DNA of 34,577 nucleotides from NCBI GenBank assembly GCA_009908385.1, contig JAAAPE010000078.1:1-34577 (forward strand). The letters run 5' to 3'. Shown piece by piece: positions 28,969 to 34,577 of the stretch. Position numbers and translations under genes: made by a program. The notes under the pieces are model-generated. The model was not told where the DNA came from and made no database searches. It saw only the letters and a program-made list of their open reading frames with translations. Position 1 is the first letter of the stretch; every line of letters begins with the position of its first letter. The DNA is from Gammaproteobacteria bacterium. GTDB lineage: Bacteria > Pseudomonadota > Gammaproteobacteria > Xanthomonadales > Wenzhouxiangellaceae.

Positions 28969-29000
28969 CTATATCCTTTTATCGCGATTGAAAGATATAG
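28969..29000 (-). promoter_or_regulatory. 32-bp dyad, probable operator of the ArsR/SahR-like regulator
   Basis: Perfect ends CTATATC (28969-28975) and GATATAG (28994-29000) enclose a central ATCGCGAT; 13 of 16 positions are symmetric. It covers the presumed ribosome site and lies 3 bases before the proposed start. ArsR-family dimers bind such dyads; binding here would shut off the regulator and both metH genes. Confidence 0.6.
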
Positions 29001-29117
29001 CGTAGATTATCCGGATGGCGCGTCGGATTCAAGAGTAAAGCCGACTTGCGCCAGTCGCTCGCCGCATCCGGCATATTGGACGGTGATGCAAAGACGATAC
29101 GAATTGCACTACCAAGC
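29001..29117. other. Non-coding stretch upstream of the SahR-like operon
   Basis: 117 bp between the operator dyad and the stop of the small membrane gene. It must hold the operon promoter, but I see no convincing -35/-10 pair. I searched by eye for SAM or SAH riboswitch features and found none. Confidence 0.4.
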
Positions 29118-29375
29118 TCACTCTGCCGCTTGAGTCGTACCGCAGTTCTTGCCCACATCTCCAACGAGCTGTCCGAGTCCGCGTACCGTCAGCAAGTGTA
29201 GCGACAGAATAAGGTTGGCAACGCCGAAGCCCAGAACGCCACCATCGTCGGTGCTGCCTGAAAGATACATCCCGACCATGATCAGACCGATCACCGCGAA
29301 TAGCGGGGGAATCCATGCGCCGATGTGCACGGCGCTCAGCCTTCTGGCCAACCTGTAGCTCAGCCCTTCATTCAT
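29118..29375 (-). CDS. Small two-helix membrane protein, unknown
   Basis: 85 residues, no family recognised. Two hydrophobic segments (GAWIPPLFAVIGLIMVGMYL and VLGFGVANLILSLHLLTV) are linked by the short polar loop SGSTDDGG. AGGAG lies 8 bases before the ATG, a good ribosome site. The window codes it alone: the cupin gene upstream on the same strand ends 174 bp away and the next gene downstream begins 150 bp away. Base composition is slightly lower in GC than its neighbours. It is probably real, based on the ribosome site and the hairpin-like topology; role unknown. Confidence 0.6.
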   Translation of the reverse strand: MNEGLSYRLARRLSAVHIGAWIPPLFAVIGLIMVGMYLSGSTDDGGVLGFGVANLILSLHLLTVRGLGQLVGDVGKNCGTTQAAE

Positions 29376-29480
29376 CGTCGTGCTCCTGAGTCATCGTTGC
29401 ATTCGGATCAGTAGCCGTTGCGCGCAACTTGGCGTGTTCTGCCGGAAACCAAGGATAGTCGGCATCGGGCAGGCGGGGAA

Positions 29481-29519
29481 ATTCCAATATTGCGGAATCT
29501 GACGTAAGAAATTTCTTAC
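29481..29519. promoter_or_regulatory. AT-rich double palindrome before the small membrane gene
   Basis: A perfect 16-bp palindrome GTAAGAAATTTCTTAC (29504-29519) follows ATTCC-N8-GGAAT (29481-29498). The stretch is far more AT-rich than its surroundings. It lies between the cupin gene stop and the small membrane gene, about 105-145 bases upstream of the latter's start. An operator is likelier than a terminator, since the stem is GC-poor. Confidence 0.45.
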
Positions 29520-29549
29520 ACGAGCGGCAGCGCGAAGCGTCATCCGATG

Positions 29550-30419
29550 TCAGGAACAGGACCTGAGGCGATCATGGGTCCGCGTCACGGCCCGTCGCTC
29601 GTTGCGCTCGTTCCAGGGTTGGCCGAAGGTCTTTCGCATGAGCCCGTCGACGGTGCGCAGAACGAGCAGGTTGTAGACCATTTTCGCGAGGTTGCGCGGG
29701 GTGCGCGGGAAGGCGCGCAGCGACATCGAAAAGCCGATGTCGCGGTAGGTCACGAAATGCCACCAGCCGGGCGGGATATAGAGCGCGTCGCCGTGCTCGA
29801 GCTCCGCGACCTGCCCCTCGACGCGTCGAAGCGCCGGATACTTCTCGTAGTCGGGCTCGTCGACGCGCGCGTCGAACAGCGCACTGAACGAGAAGGGCAC
29901 CCGGTAGAGCCAGCGCGTCTGCCCGGGCGAGAAGAGCAACACGCGCTTGGGCCCGCCGAAGTGGCAGAGCAGGATGTCGGCCAGGTCGATGTCGAAATGC
30001 AGCTGCACGCGTGATCCCCTTCCGCCCATGAACAGCACGGGCAGCTTCCTGAAGAACTTCAGGCCCAGCTCCGGGTATTCGAAATCCTCGGTCAGGTCGG
30101 GAATGGTGTTGAAGAAGTTGAAGAAGAACAGCCGCAGGTCGTTCTCTCCCTGCTCGAGGCGGTCCATGTAATCGGCAAGCGGCATTCGCGCCGCCGGCGC
30201 GTGCTGGTGCTCGTGATCACGCGAGGGTCGGCTGTGGTAGAGCGGAACGACGACGTCGCCGGCCCGCGCCTTGAGGTGCTCGACGGTCCACTTCTCGCGC
30301 GCCGGCCAGCCCTCGGTGAGCCGCTCGACGATCAACGGCCGGGCAGGCTGCTTGTACTCGGCCTGGAACGTTTCGGCATCGATCCGGTCGATTCGCGGCA
30401 CGCGCGTGAGATCGACCAT
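29550..30419 (-). CDS. Cupin_8 / JmjC-like Fe(II), 2-oxoglutarate-type oxygenase
   Basis: 289 residues. The double-stranded beta-helix shows the metal triad His141-x-Asp143 (LHFDIDLADI) and His221 (PPGWWHFV), with Lys158 (GGPKRVLLFSP) at the usual 2-oxoglutarate position. The N-terminal RPLIVERLTEGWPAREKWTVEHL is typical of cupin_8 (FIH/JmjC-like) hydroxylases, which modify protein or small-molecule substrates. A helical basic tail (NLAKMVYNLLVLRTVDGLMRKTFG) follows the core and may mediate dimerisation. The ATG at 30419 lies two bases after the gloB stop, so it is cotranscribed with gloB. The substrate cannot be told from sequence. Confidence 0.88.
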   Translation of the reverse strand: MVDLTRVPRIDRIDAETFQAEYKQPARPLIVERLTEGWPAREKWTVEHLKARAGDVVVPLYHSRPSRDHEHQHAPAARMPLADYMDRLEQGENDLRLFFFNFFNTIPDLTEDFEYPELGLKFFRKLPVLFMGGRGSRVQLHFDIDLADILLCHFGGPKRVLLFSPGQTRWLYRVPFSFSALFDARVDEPDYEKYPALRRVEGQVAELEHGDALYIPPGWWHFVTYRDIGFSMSLRAFPRTPRNLAKMVYNLLVLRTVDGLMRKTFGQPWNERNERRAVTRTHDRLRSCS

Positions 30420-30421
30420 GG

Positions 30422-31189
30422 TCAGAAGCTGTCCTTCCAGCGCCTGAGTGCGGCGAACACCTCGACCGGATCGTCTCCGCAGCCCGGCTCGTGCTGCCGG
30501 ACCGCCTCGATGACCGACGGCTCGCGCGTGCGCAGGAAGGGATTGAATCGGCGTTCGGCGCCGATTATCGAGGGCAGGGTGGCCTCGCCGCGCTGGCGTA
30601 TGGCCTCTGCCTCGCGGGCGCGTTCGCGAAGATCCTCGTTGTCCGGCTCGACCGAGAGCGCGAAGCGGCAGTTGGCCACGGTGTACTCGTGGGCGCACAG
30701 GACCCGCGTGTCGGCCGGCAGGCCGGCGAGCTTGTCGAGCGAGGCCAGCATCTGCCCGGGCGAGCCCTCGAACATTCGTCCGCAGCCGACCGAGAACAGG
30801 GCGTCGCCGCACAGCACGAGGCGGTGGCCGAAGAAGGCCAGGTGGATGCTGGTATGGCCGGGGACGCTCAGCACCTCGAAATGCGCCGTCGGTACGTCGA
30901 TGTCTACGCGATCGCCTTCTTGCAGCGCGTGATCGACCTGCGGAATGCGCTCGTCATCGGGTCCGTACACCGGGACGCGATGCTTGGCGAGAATGCCGTC
31001 GATGCCGTCGGTGTGGTCCCAATGGTGGTGGGTGATCAGCAGCGCTCCGAGCGCCAGGCCGTTTTCGGACAACCATCGAAGCGGCGCGTCGGACTCGCCG
31101 GGATCGACCAGGATGGCGTGTCGGCCGTCGTGCAGGGCCCAGACGTAGTTGCTTTCAAGGGTGGGTATGGCGTCGATCGACAGCGGCAT
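30422..31189 (-). CDS. gloB: Hydroxyacylglutathione hydrolase (glyoxalase II)
   Basis: 255 residues, metallo-beta-lactamase fold. The metal motif THHHWDH gives His54, His56, Asp58 and His59; further ligands are His in VPGHTSIH, Asp in LCGDALFSVGCGRMFEG and His in CAHEYTVAN. The C-terminal glyoxalase II extension with substrate-binding basic residues (RFNPFLRT) is present. It hydrolyses S-lactoylglutathione to D-lactate and glutathione, the second step of methylglyoxal detoxification. GGAG precedes the ATG at 31189 by 6 bases; the longer frame to 31324 runs into the divergent gene. It is divergent from the yafS-like gene with only 28 bp between starts, a layout also seen in E. coli. Confidence 0.95.
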   Translation of the reverse strand: MPLSIDAIPTLESNYVWALHDGRHAILVDPGESDAPLRWLSENGLALGALLITHHHWDHTDGIDGILAKHRVPVYGPDDERIPQVDHALQEGDRVDIDVPTAHFEVLSVPGHTSIHLAFFGHRLVLCGDALFSVGCGRMFEGSPGQMLASLDKLAGLPADTRVLCAHEYTVANCRFALSVEPDNEDLRERAREAEAIRQRGEATLPSIIGAERRFNPFLRTREPSVIEAVRQHEPGCGDDPVEVFAALRRWKDSF

Positions 31190-31217
31190 GTCGGGCTCCG
31201 TCTGGTATCCTTTTCGC

Positions 31218-31847
31218 GTGTCCGAGAAGCATTCTAACGCGCGCCCCAGGCCGGCCGGGTTTTCCGCCCTGCAGGCGCTCGAAACCCGTCTGGTCGAGGC
31301 CGGGTTCGCCGAGCGGCGCCCCAACTGGATCCTGGAGGTCGCGCCGACCGCCAGCGCCTCGCCGCGTACGGACGTCCGGAAAAGCCGCGTGCTGGTGGAC
31401 GCCGATTGTTGCTGCTGGCCCTACGCGGCGGCCCTCGACCGCTGGCCGCTCGACGACGACAGCGTTCCGGCCGTGCTGCTCCGTCACGTCTGGCAGCCGG
31501 CGATTCGCGGCGACCTGCTCGGAGAAGCGGCCCGGGTGATCAAGCCCGGGGGGCTGCTGATCTCGGTTTCGGCCAACCCCTGGCACCGGCTCGCGTGGCG
31601 GGAGCTGGGCCGTTCGGCGCTGCGCCTGCCGAGCTGGCCGCAGTTCCAGTGGATGCACGCGCGCTGCGATCTGCAGCTGTCGATCTCGGCCAGCCTCCAG
31701 GTGCGCGGGCTGGTCCCGGGCCTGGTTCCGGTCCTGGTCGTGGTGGCGCGCAAGCCGACCGTACCGGCCCGCATCGAGCCGCTGCGTTTTCGCGAGCCGA
31801 GTCTTGCCGGCGGCTCCGCCGTGGCCAGTCAGTGCCGGGCGGCATGA
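31218..31847 (+). CDS. SAM methyltransferase-like protein, YafS-related position
   Basis: 209 residues from GTG 31218. It has a clear late methyltransferase half: [46 protein letters not shown], matching motifs II-III of class I enzymes. The N-terminal half is short, and a glycine-rich SAM-binding motif I is not visible ([14 protein letters not shown] stands in its place), so catalysis is uncertain. E. coli carries yafS at the same place between gloB and rnhA. No ribosome site precedes the GTG; a TATCCT box ends 6 bases upstream, so a leaderless transcript is possible. Its stop overlaps the rnhA ATG (ATGA). Confidence 0.75.
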   Translation: MSEKHSNARPRPAGFSALQALETRLVEAGFAERRPNWILEVAPTASASPRTDVRKSRVLVDADCCCWPYAAALDRWPLDDDSVPAVLLRHVWQPAIRGDLLGEAARVIKPGGLLISVSANPWHRLAWRELGRSALRLPSWPQFQWMHARCDLQLSISASLQVRGLVPGLVPVLVVVARKPTVPARIEPLRFREPSLAGGSAVASQCRAA

Positions 31848-32281
31848 GCGTGGCGGTGCACATCTGGACCGACGGCGCCTGCCTGGGCAACCCGGGGCCG
31901 GGCGGCTGGGGGGCACTACTGCGCTGGAACGGCCACGAGCGGGAGCTGTCCGGCGGCGAGTCGGAAACGACCAACAACCGGATGGAACTGATGGCGGCGA
32001 TCCAGGGCCTGGAATCGCTCAAGCGGCCCTGCCGGGTGATCCTGACCACCGACTCGCAGTACGTCCGAAAGGGCATCACCGAGTGGATGAACAACTGGAA
32101 GAAGAACGGCTGGCGGACGGCGGCGAAGAAGCCGGTCAAAAACGCCGAGCTCTGGCAGCGCCTCGACCGCGCCCGCGATCGCCACGAGGTGCAATGGGAC
32201 TGGGTCAAGGGCCACAGCGGCCACCCGGAGAACGAACGCGCCGACGAACTGGCGAGTGAGGCGGCTCGCGTTCAAACATGA
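31844..32281 (+). CDS. rnhA: Ribonuclease HI
   Basis: 145 residues. The catalytic set Asp10 ([11 protein letters not shown]), Glu48 (NNRMELMA), Asp70 (TTDSQYV) and Asp134 (ENERADELA) plus His124 (KGHSGH) all fall at the same numbers as in E. coli RNase HI. The basic handle [20 protein letters not shown] (about 81-100) is complete. It degrades the RNA strand of RNA-DNA hybrids in the cytoplasm. It is translationally coupled to the upstream gene by ATGA and followed by a palindromic repeat before dnaQ. The frame extends upstream in the sequence, but similarity begins at the ATG 31844. Confidence 0.97.
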   Translation: MSVAVHIWTDGACLGNPGPGGWGALLRWNGHERELSGGESETTNNRMELMAAIQGLESLKRPCRVILTTDSQYVRKGITEWMNNWKKNGWRTAAKKPVKNAELWQRLDRARDRHEVQWDWVKGHSGHPENERADELASEAARVQT

Positions 32282-32291
32282 AAAGCAACTG

Positions 32292-32354
32292 GTCCACAGA
32301 TGAACACAGATAAATCCAAAAGAAATCTGTGTGTATCTGTGTTCATCTGTGGAC
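32292..32354. repeat. CCACAGATGAACACAGAT-unit palindromic element
   Basis: A perfect 20-bp inverted repeat: GTCCACAGATGAACACAGAT (32292-32311) with its exact complement at 32335-32354 and a 23-bp loop that carries a further ATCTGTGT unit. It is much more AT-rich than its surroundings. It lies between rnhA and dnaQ. There is no T-run on the plus side, so it may be a mobile palindrome and not a terminator; similar strings recur in many unrelated bacterial genomes. Confidence 0.85.
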
Positions 32355-32385
32355 AAAACGGTTTTGAATTCTTAAGGCATCGATA

Positions 32386-33099
32386 ATGAGACAGATTGTC
32401 CTCGATACGGAAACCACCGGTCTCGAGCCCGGGGAAGGGCACCGCATCATCGAGATCGGTGCGCTCGAGATGATCGAGCGGCGCCAGACCGGGCGTAGCT
32501 TCCACGTCTACATCAATCCGGAGCGCGACGTCGAGGACGGCGCGTTGGCCGTGCACGGCATCACCAACGAATTCCTGGCCGACAAGCCGCGTTTCGCCGA
32601 CCTGGCCGCGGATTTCATCGAGTTCATCGGCGAGGCCGAGCTGGTCATCCACAACGCCGCTTTCGACGTCGGCTTCCTGGACGCCGAGCTGGCACGGCTG
32701 GAAACGCCGACCCGCATCGCTGATCATGCCACCATCCTCGACACGCTGATGCTGGCGCGCGAGCTGCACCCGGGCCAGCGCGTCAGCCTGGACGCACTGT
32801 GCAAGCGTTACGAGGTGGACAATTCCGGCCGCGACCTTCACGGCGCCCTGCTAGACGCCGAGCTGCTGGCCGAGGTCTACCTGGCGATGACCGGGGGTCA
32901 GGTCGATCTCGCGCTGGATCTGTCCGCAGACAGCGACGGCGCCGAGAGCAGGGCCGAGGCGCTGCTCGACGTGGACCTCTCGAAGCTGGTCGTGCGGCGT
33001 GCCGACGAGGCCGAGCTGTCGGCCCACCGCGCCCGGCTCGAGGCGATTCGCTCGAGCGCCGGGCATTGCCTGTGGCAGGAGTCGGTGGCCGGGGAGTGA
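32386..33099 (+). CDS. dnaQ: DNA polymerase III epsilon subunit, 3'-5' proofreading exonuclease
   Basis: 237 residues (E. coli 243). DEDDh exonuclease: Asp7 and Glu9 (VLDTETTG), Asp94 ([10 protein letters not shown]), His152 and Asp157 ([12 protein letters not shown]). The linker contains GGQVDLAL at about 170-177, aligned with the beta-clamp-binding QTSMAF of E. coli epsilon. The C-terminal segment that binds the alpha subunit follows ([23 protein letters not shown]). It removes misincorporated bases in the replicative core. The ATG at 32386 lies 31 bases after the palindrome; the rnhA-dnaQ pair is in the same direction here, unlike the divergent pair in E. coli. Confidence 0.96.
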   Translation: MRQIVLDTETTGLEPGEGHRIIEIGALEMIERRQTGRSFHVYINPERDVEDGALAVHGITNEFLADKPRFADLAADFIEFIGEAELVIHNAAFDVGFLDAELARLETPTRIADHATILDTLMLARELHPGQRVSLDALCKRYEVDNSGRDLHGALLDAELLAEVYLAMTGGQVDLALDLSADSDGAESRAEALLDVDLSKLVVRRADEAELSAHRARLEAIRSSAGHCLWQESVAGE

Positions 33100-33103
33100 C
33101 GGG

Positions 33104-34576
33104 TCAGCGATCGTCGGGTGCGGTCCCGTCGCCGGCGGCCGCGTCCGAGGGCGGCGCTTCCGGCTTGCGGGTCCCGGCGAGCAGGGGGTGGTCGCGCCCT
33201 TCCATCCAGAGCAGGATTTCGTAAAACGTTCGCACGTTTTCGACGTACTGGACCGGTTCATAGCCGCGCGCGTAGCCATACCGGGTCTGGCTGTACCAGC
33301 GTTCCTGAGTCAGCAGCGGCAGCGATTCGCGTACGTCCACCCAGCGATCGGGGTCGCCGCCCCGGATTTCGGTCAGGATTCGGGCGTCTTCGAGATGGCC
33401 GTAGCCGATGTTGTAGGCCGCCAGGGCCAGCCAGAGGTCATCCGGATACTCGATGCGATCGGGGATGCGCTCGATCATCGACCTCAGGTAGCGGGCCCCG
33501 CCCATGATGCTCTGCTCCGGATCGATGCGGTTTTCGATACCGAGCTGGCGGGCCGTGCGGCGGGTGAGCATCATGATGCCCCGGACTCCCGTGCGCGAAA
33601 CCGCGTCGGGGTCCCAGTGGGATTCCTGGTAGCCGACGGCCGCGAGCAGTCGCCAGTCCAGGTCGTGGCGGGCGGCTGCCTCTTCGAAATGCGCGCGCAG
33701 AGCGGGCAAGCGTTCGCGGATCTGGCGCATGAAGGTGTAGGTGCCGACCGGCTCGTAGTTCTCGACGTGGCCGTAGTGGCGCTGTTTCAGATCGGCCAGG
33801 AATCCCCGCTCCTCGGCCAGCAGGAAGAACTCCCGCATTATTTGGACCAGGGAATCGTCGTCGGAGCGCTCGCTCGCCCAGGCGAGCGGCTGCGCCTCGC
33901 CGAGCTCGAAGGCGGGGCGAATGGCGGGAAAGAAGCGGCGATTGAGCTCAAGGATGTTCGAATCGATGATGGTGTAATCGATTTCCTCGCTGCCGAGCGC
34001 TTCGAACAGGTCCTCGATGCTCGCGTGCGGGCGGATTTCGGGCTCGACCGTGACCTCCCCATTCGCCAGCAGGGGCTCGTAGATGGTGCCGTTGATCAGC
34101 GCCAGCCTGCCCTCGGCGAGATCGTCCAGGGAACGCGGACGCGGCGACCCGCGGCGATAGACGACCGTCGGCATGACCTGCTCATAGGCCGGCCCGAAGC
34201 GCAGCTCGCGCTGCCGCGGCGGGCTGCGCGTGAGGTTGGCGGCGATGAAATCGCCCTTGCCCTCCAGCAGCGCGGGTATCAGGTCGGCAACCGAGGGAAC
34301 GGCGATTACCTCGAGCGGCACGTCCAGGTAGCGGGCGAACTCCCGGGCCAGTTCGTATTCGAAGCCGGTTTCTCCCTCGGGGCCGAGGTAATAAGTGGAA
34401 GCGCCGTTGACGGTGAGCATCACGACGCTTCCGCGCGCCTGGATTCGCTCGACCTGCGTCAGCCGGTTGTCGCCCGAGGTGTTGACCAGGACGATGAGCG
34501 CCACCGCGGCGAAGACCTGGCCGAGCGACCACAGGCGCCGGGCGAAGCCCTCTCCCTCCTCCGTGTCGGCGTGCCC
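33104..34576 (-). CDS. mltF: Membrane-bound lytic murein transglycosylase F-like, start outside window
   Basis: The frame stays open to the window end, reading ADTEEGEGFARRLWSLGQVF then AAVALIVLVN, so the GTG at 34504 is inside the membrane helix and the true start lies upstream. A periplasmic solute-binding-like domain (SBP_bac_3 type: GETGFEYELAREFARYLDV, FIAANLTRSPPRQRELRFGPAYEQVMPTVVY) spans about the first 230 residues, then a lysozyme-like SLT domain with catalytic Glu in AAVGYQESHWDPDAVS, GVRGIMMLT and LALAAYNIGYGHLEDAR. This order matches MltF, which cleaves peptidoglycan and forms 1,6-anhydromuramic ends. The C-terminus is proline/acid rich. It converges on dnaQ with a 4-base gap and no room for a separate terminator. 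Confidence 0.93.
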   Translation of the reverse strand, partial: GHADTEEGEGFARRLWSLGQVFAAVALIVLVNTSGDNRLTQVERIQARGSVVMLTVNGASTYYLGPEGETGFEYELAREFARYLDVPLEVIAVPSVADLIPALLEGKGDFIAANLTRSPPRQRELRFGPAYEQVMPTVVYRRGSPRPRSLDDLAEGRLALINGTIYEPLLANGEVTVEPEIRPHASIEDLFEALGSEEIDYTIIDSNILELNRRFFPAIRPAFELGEAQPLAWASERSDDDSLVQIMREFFLLAEERGFLADLKQRHYGHVENYEPVGTYTFMRQIRERLPALRAHFEEAAARHDLDWRLLAAVGYQESHWDPDAVSRTGVRGIMMLTRRTARQLGIENRIDPEQSIMGGARYLRSMIERIPDRIEYPDDLWLALAAYNIGYGHLEDARILTEIRGGDPDRWVDVRESLPLLTQERWYSQTRYGYARGYEPVQYVENVRTFYEILLWMEGRDHPLLAGTRKPEAPPSDAAAGDGTAPDDR

Positions 34577-34577
34577 G

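Noticed and set aside
29001-29117. SAM or SAH riboswitch upstream of the methionine synthase operon
   Set aside because: No recognisable core stems or conserved loop sequences by eye; the DNA dyad of an ArsR regulator explains control better.
28979-29164. 61-codon minus-strand ORF over the operator region
   Set aside because: No ribosome site or similarity, and it overlaps the dyad and the small membrane gene.
34502-34504. GTG 34504 as the start of the MltF-like protein
   Set aside because: It would cut the N-terminal membrane helix; the frame remains open to the window end with a better helix.

Overview
This is high-GC, densely packed bacterial DNA. Gene content points to a gammaproteobacterium near the Xanthomonadales/Wenzhouxiangella group: a cobalamin methionine synthase split into two overlapping genes, a gloB / yafS-like / rnhA / dnaQ block, an outer-membrane TonB receptor, a DUF2058 protein, and a large secreted repeat protein ending in a short FE-type C-terminus. 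The taxonomic call is inference from family knowledge; no rRNA or tRNA gene is present.

Layout. 1-3442: 3' end of a large exported BACON-like repeat protein, then a bidirectional terminator. 3545-10513 (minus): a fatty-acid beta-oxidation operon read as PsrA-like TetR regulator, FadE, FadN-type HAD/ECH fusion, thiolase, with a promoter/operator at its head and palindromic repeat elements in both later gene gaps. 10586-12023: a heptamer-repeat intergenic element split by an IS110-family insertion sequence. 12034-14577 (minus): FimT/GspH pseudopilin, YceH, class I aminotransferase. 14678-16696 (plus): uvrB, followed by a DJ-1/PfpI gene remnant. 16939-19597 (minus): a small lipoprotein and a FecA-like TonB receptor. 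19773-22603 (minus): a five-gene ABC export operon led by a YtrA-type GntR regulator, with a promoter and overlapping palindrome. 22809-24125 (plus): FkpA-like FKBP and DUF2058. 24331-28966 (minus): ArsR-methyltransferase regulator (SahR-like), metH N-terminal subunit and metH C-terminal subunit. 29118-31189 (minus): small membrane protein, cupin_8/JmjC-like oxygenase, gloB. 31218-33099 (plus): yafS-like, rnhA, dnaQ. 33104 to the window end (minus): MltF-like lytic transglycosylase, cut by the window.

Main discovery candidate. The IS110 element can be read almost completely from sequence. Its two ends are CT dinucleotides whose removal restores an unbroken heptamer array. Its 5' non-coding leader folds into two large loops. 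One loop carries segments matching the two halves of the target; the other carries segments matching the element's own two ends. The right and left ends, if joined in a circle, would create a TTGACC-17 bp-TATGTT promoter for this leader. This is the layout known for IS621 bridge RNAs, here apparently programmed to the host's TTCAGG-type intergenic repeats, of which two further unoccupied arrays lie in the window.

A second theme is repeats: three unrelated classes of short-unit palindromic intergenic elements (TTCAGGT/G heptamers; CCACGGAAG units; CCACAGATGAACACAGAT units) sit in gene gaps. A third theme is tight translational coupling: most operon junctions overlap by ATGA, and two use TTGA with an apparent TTG start.
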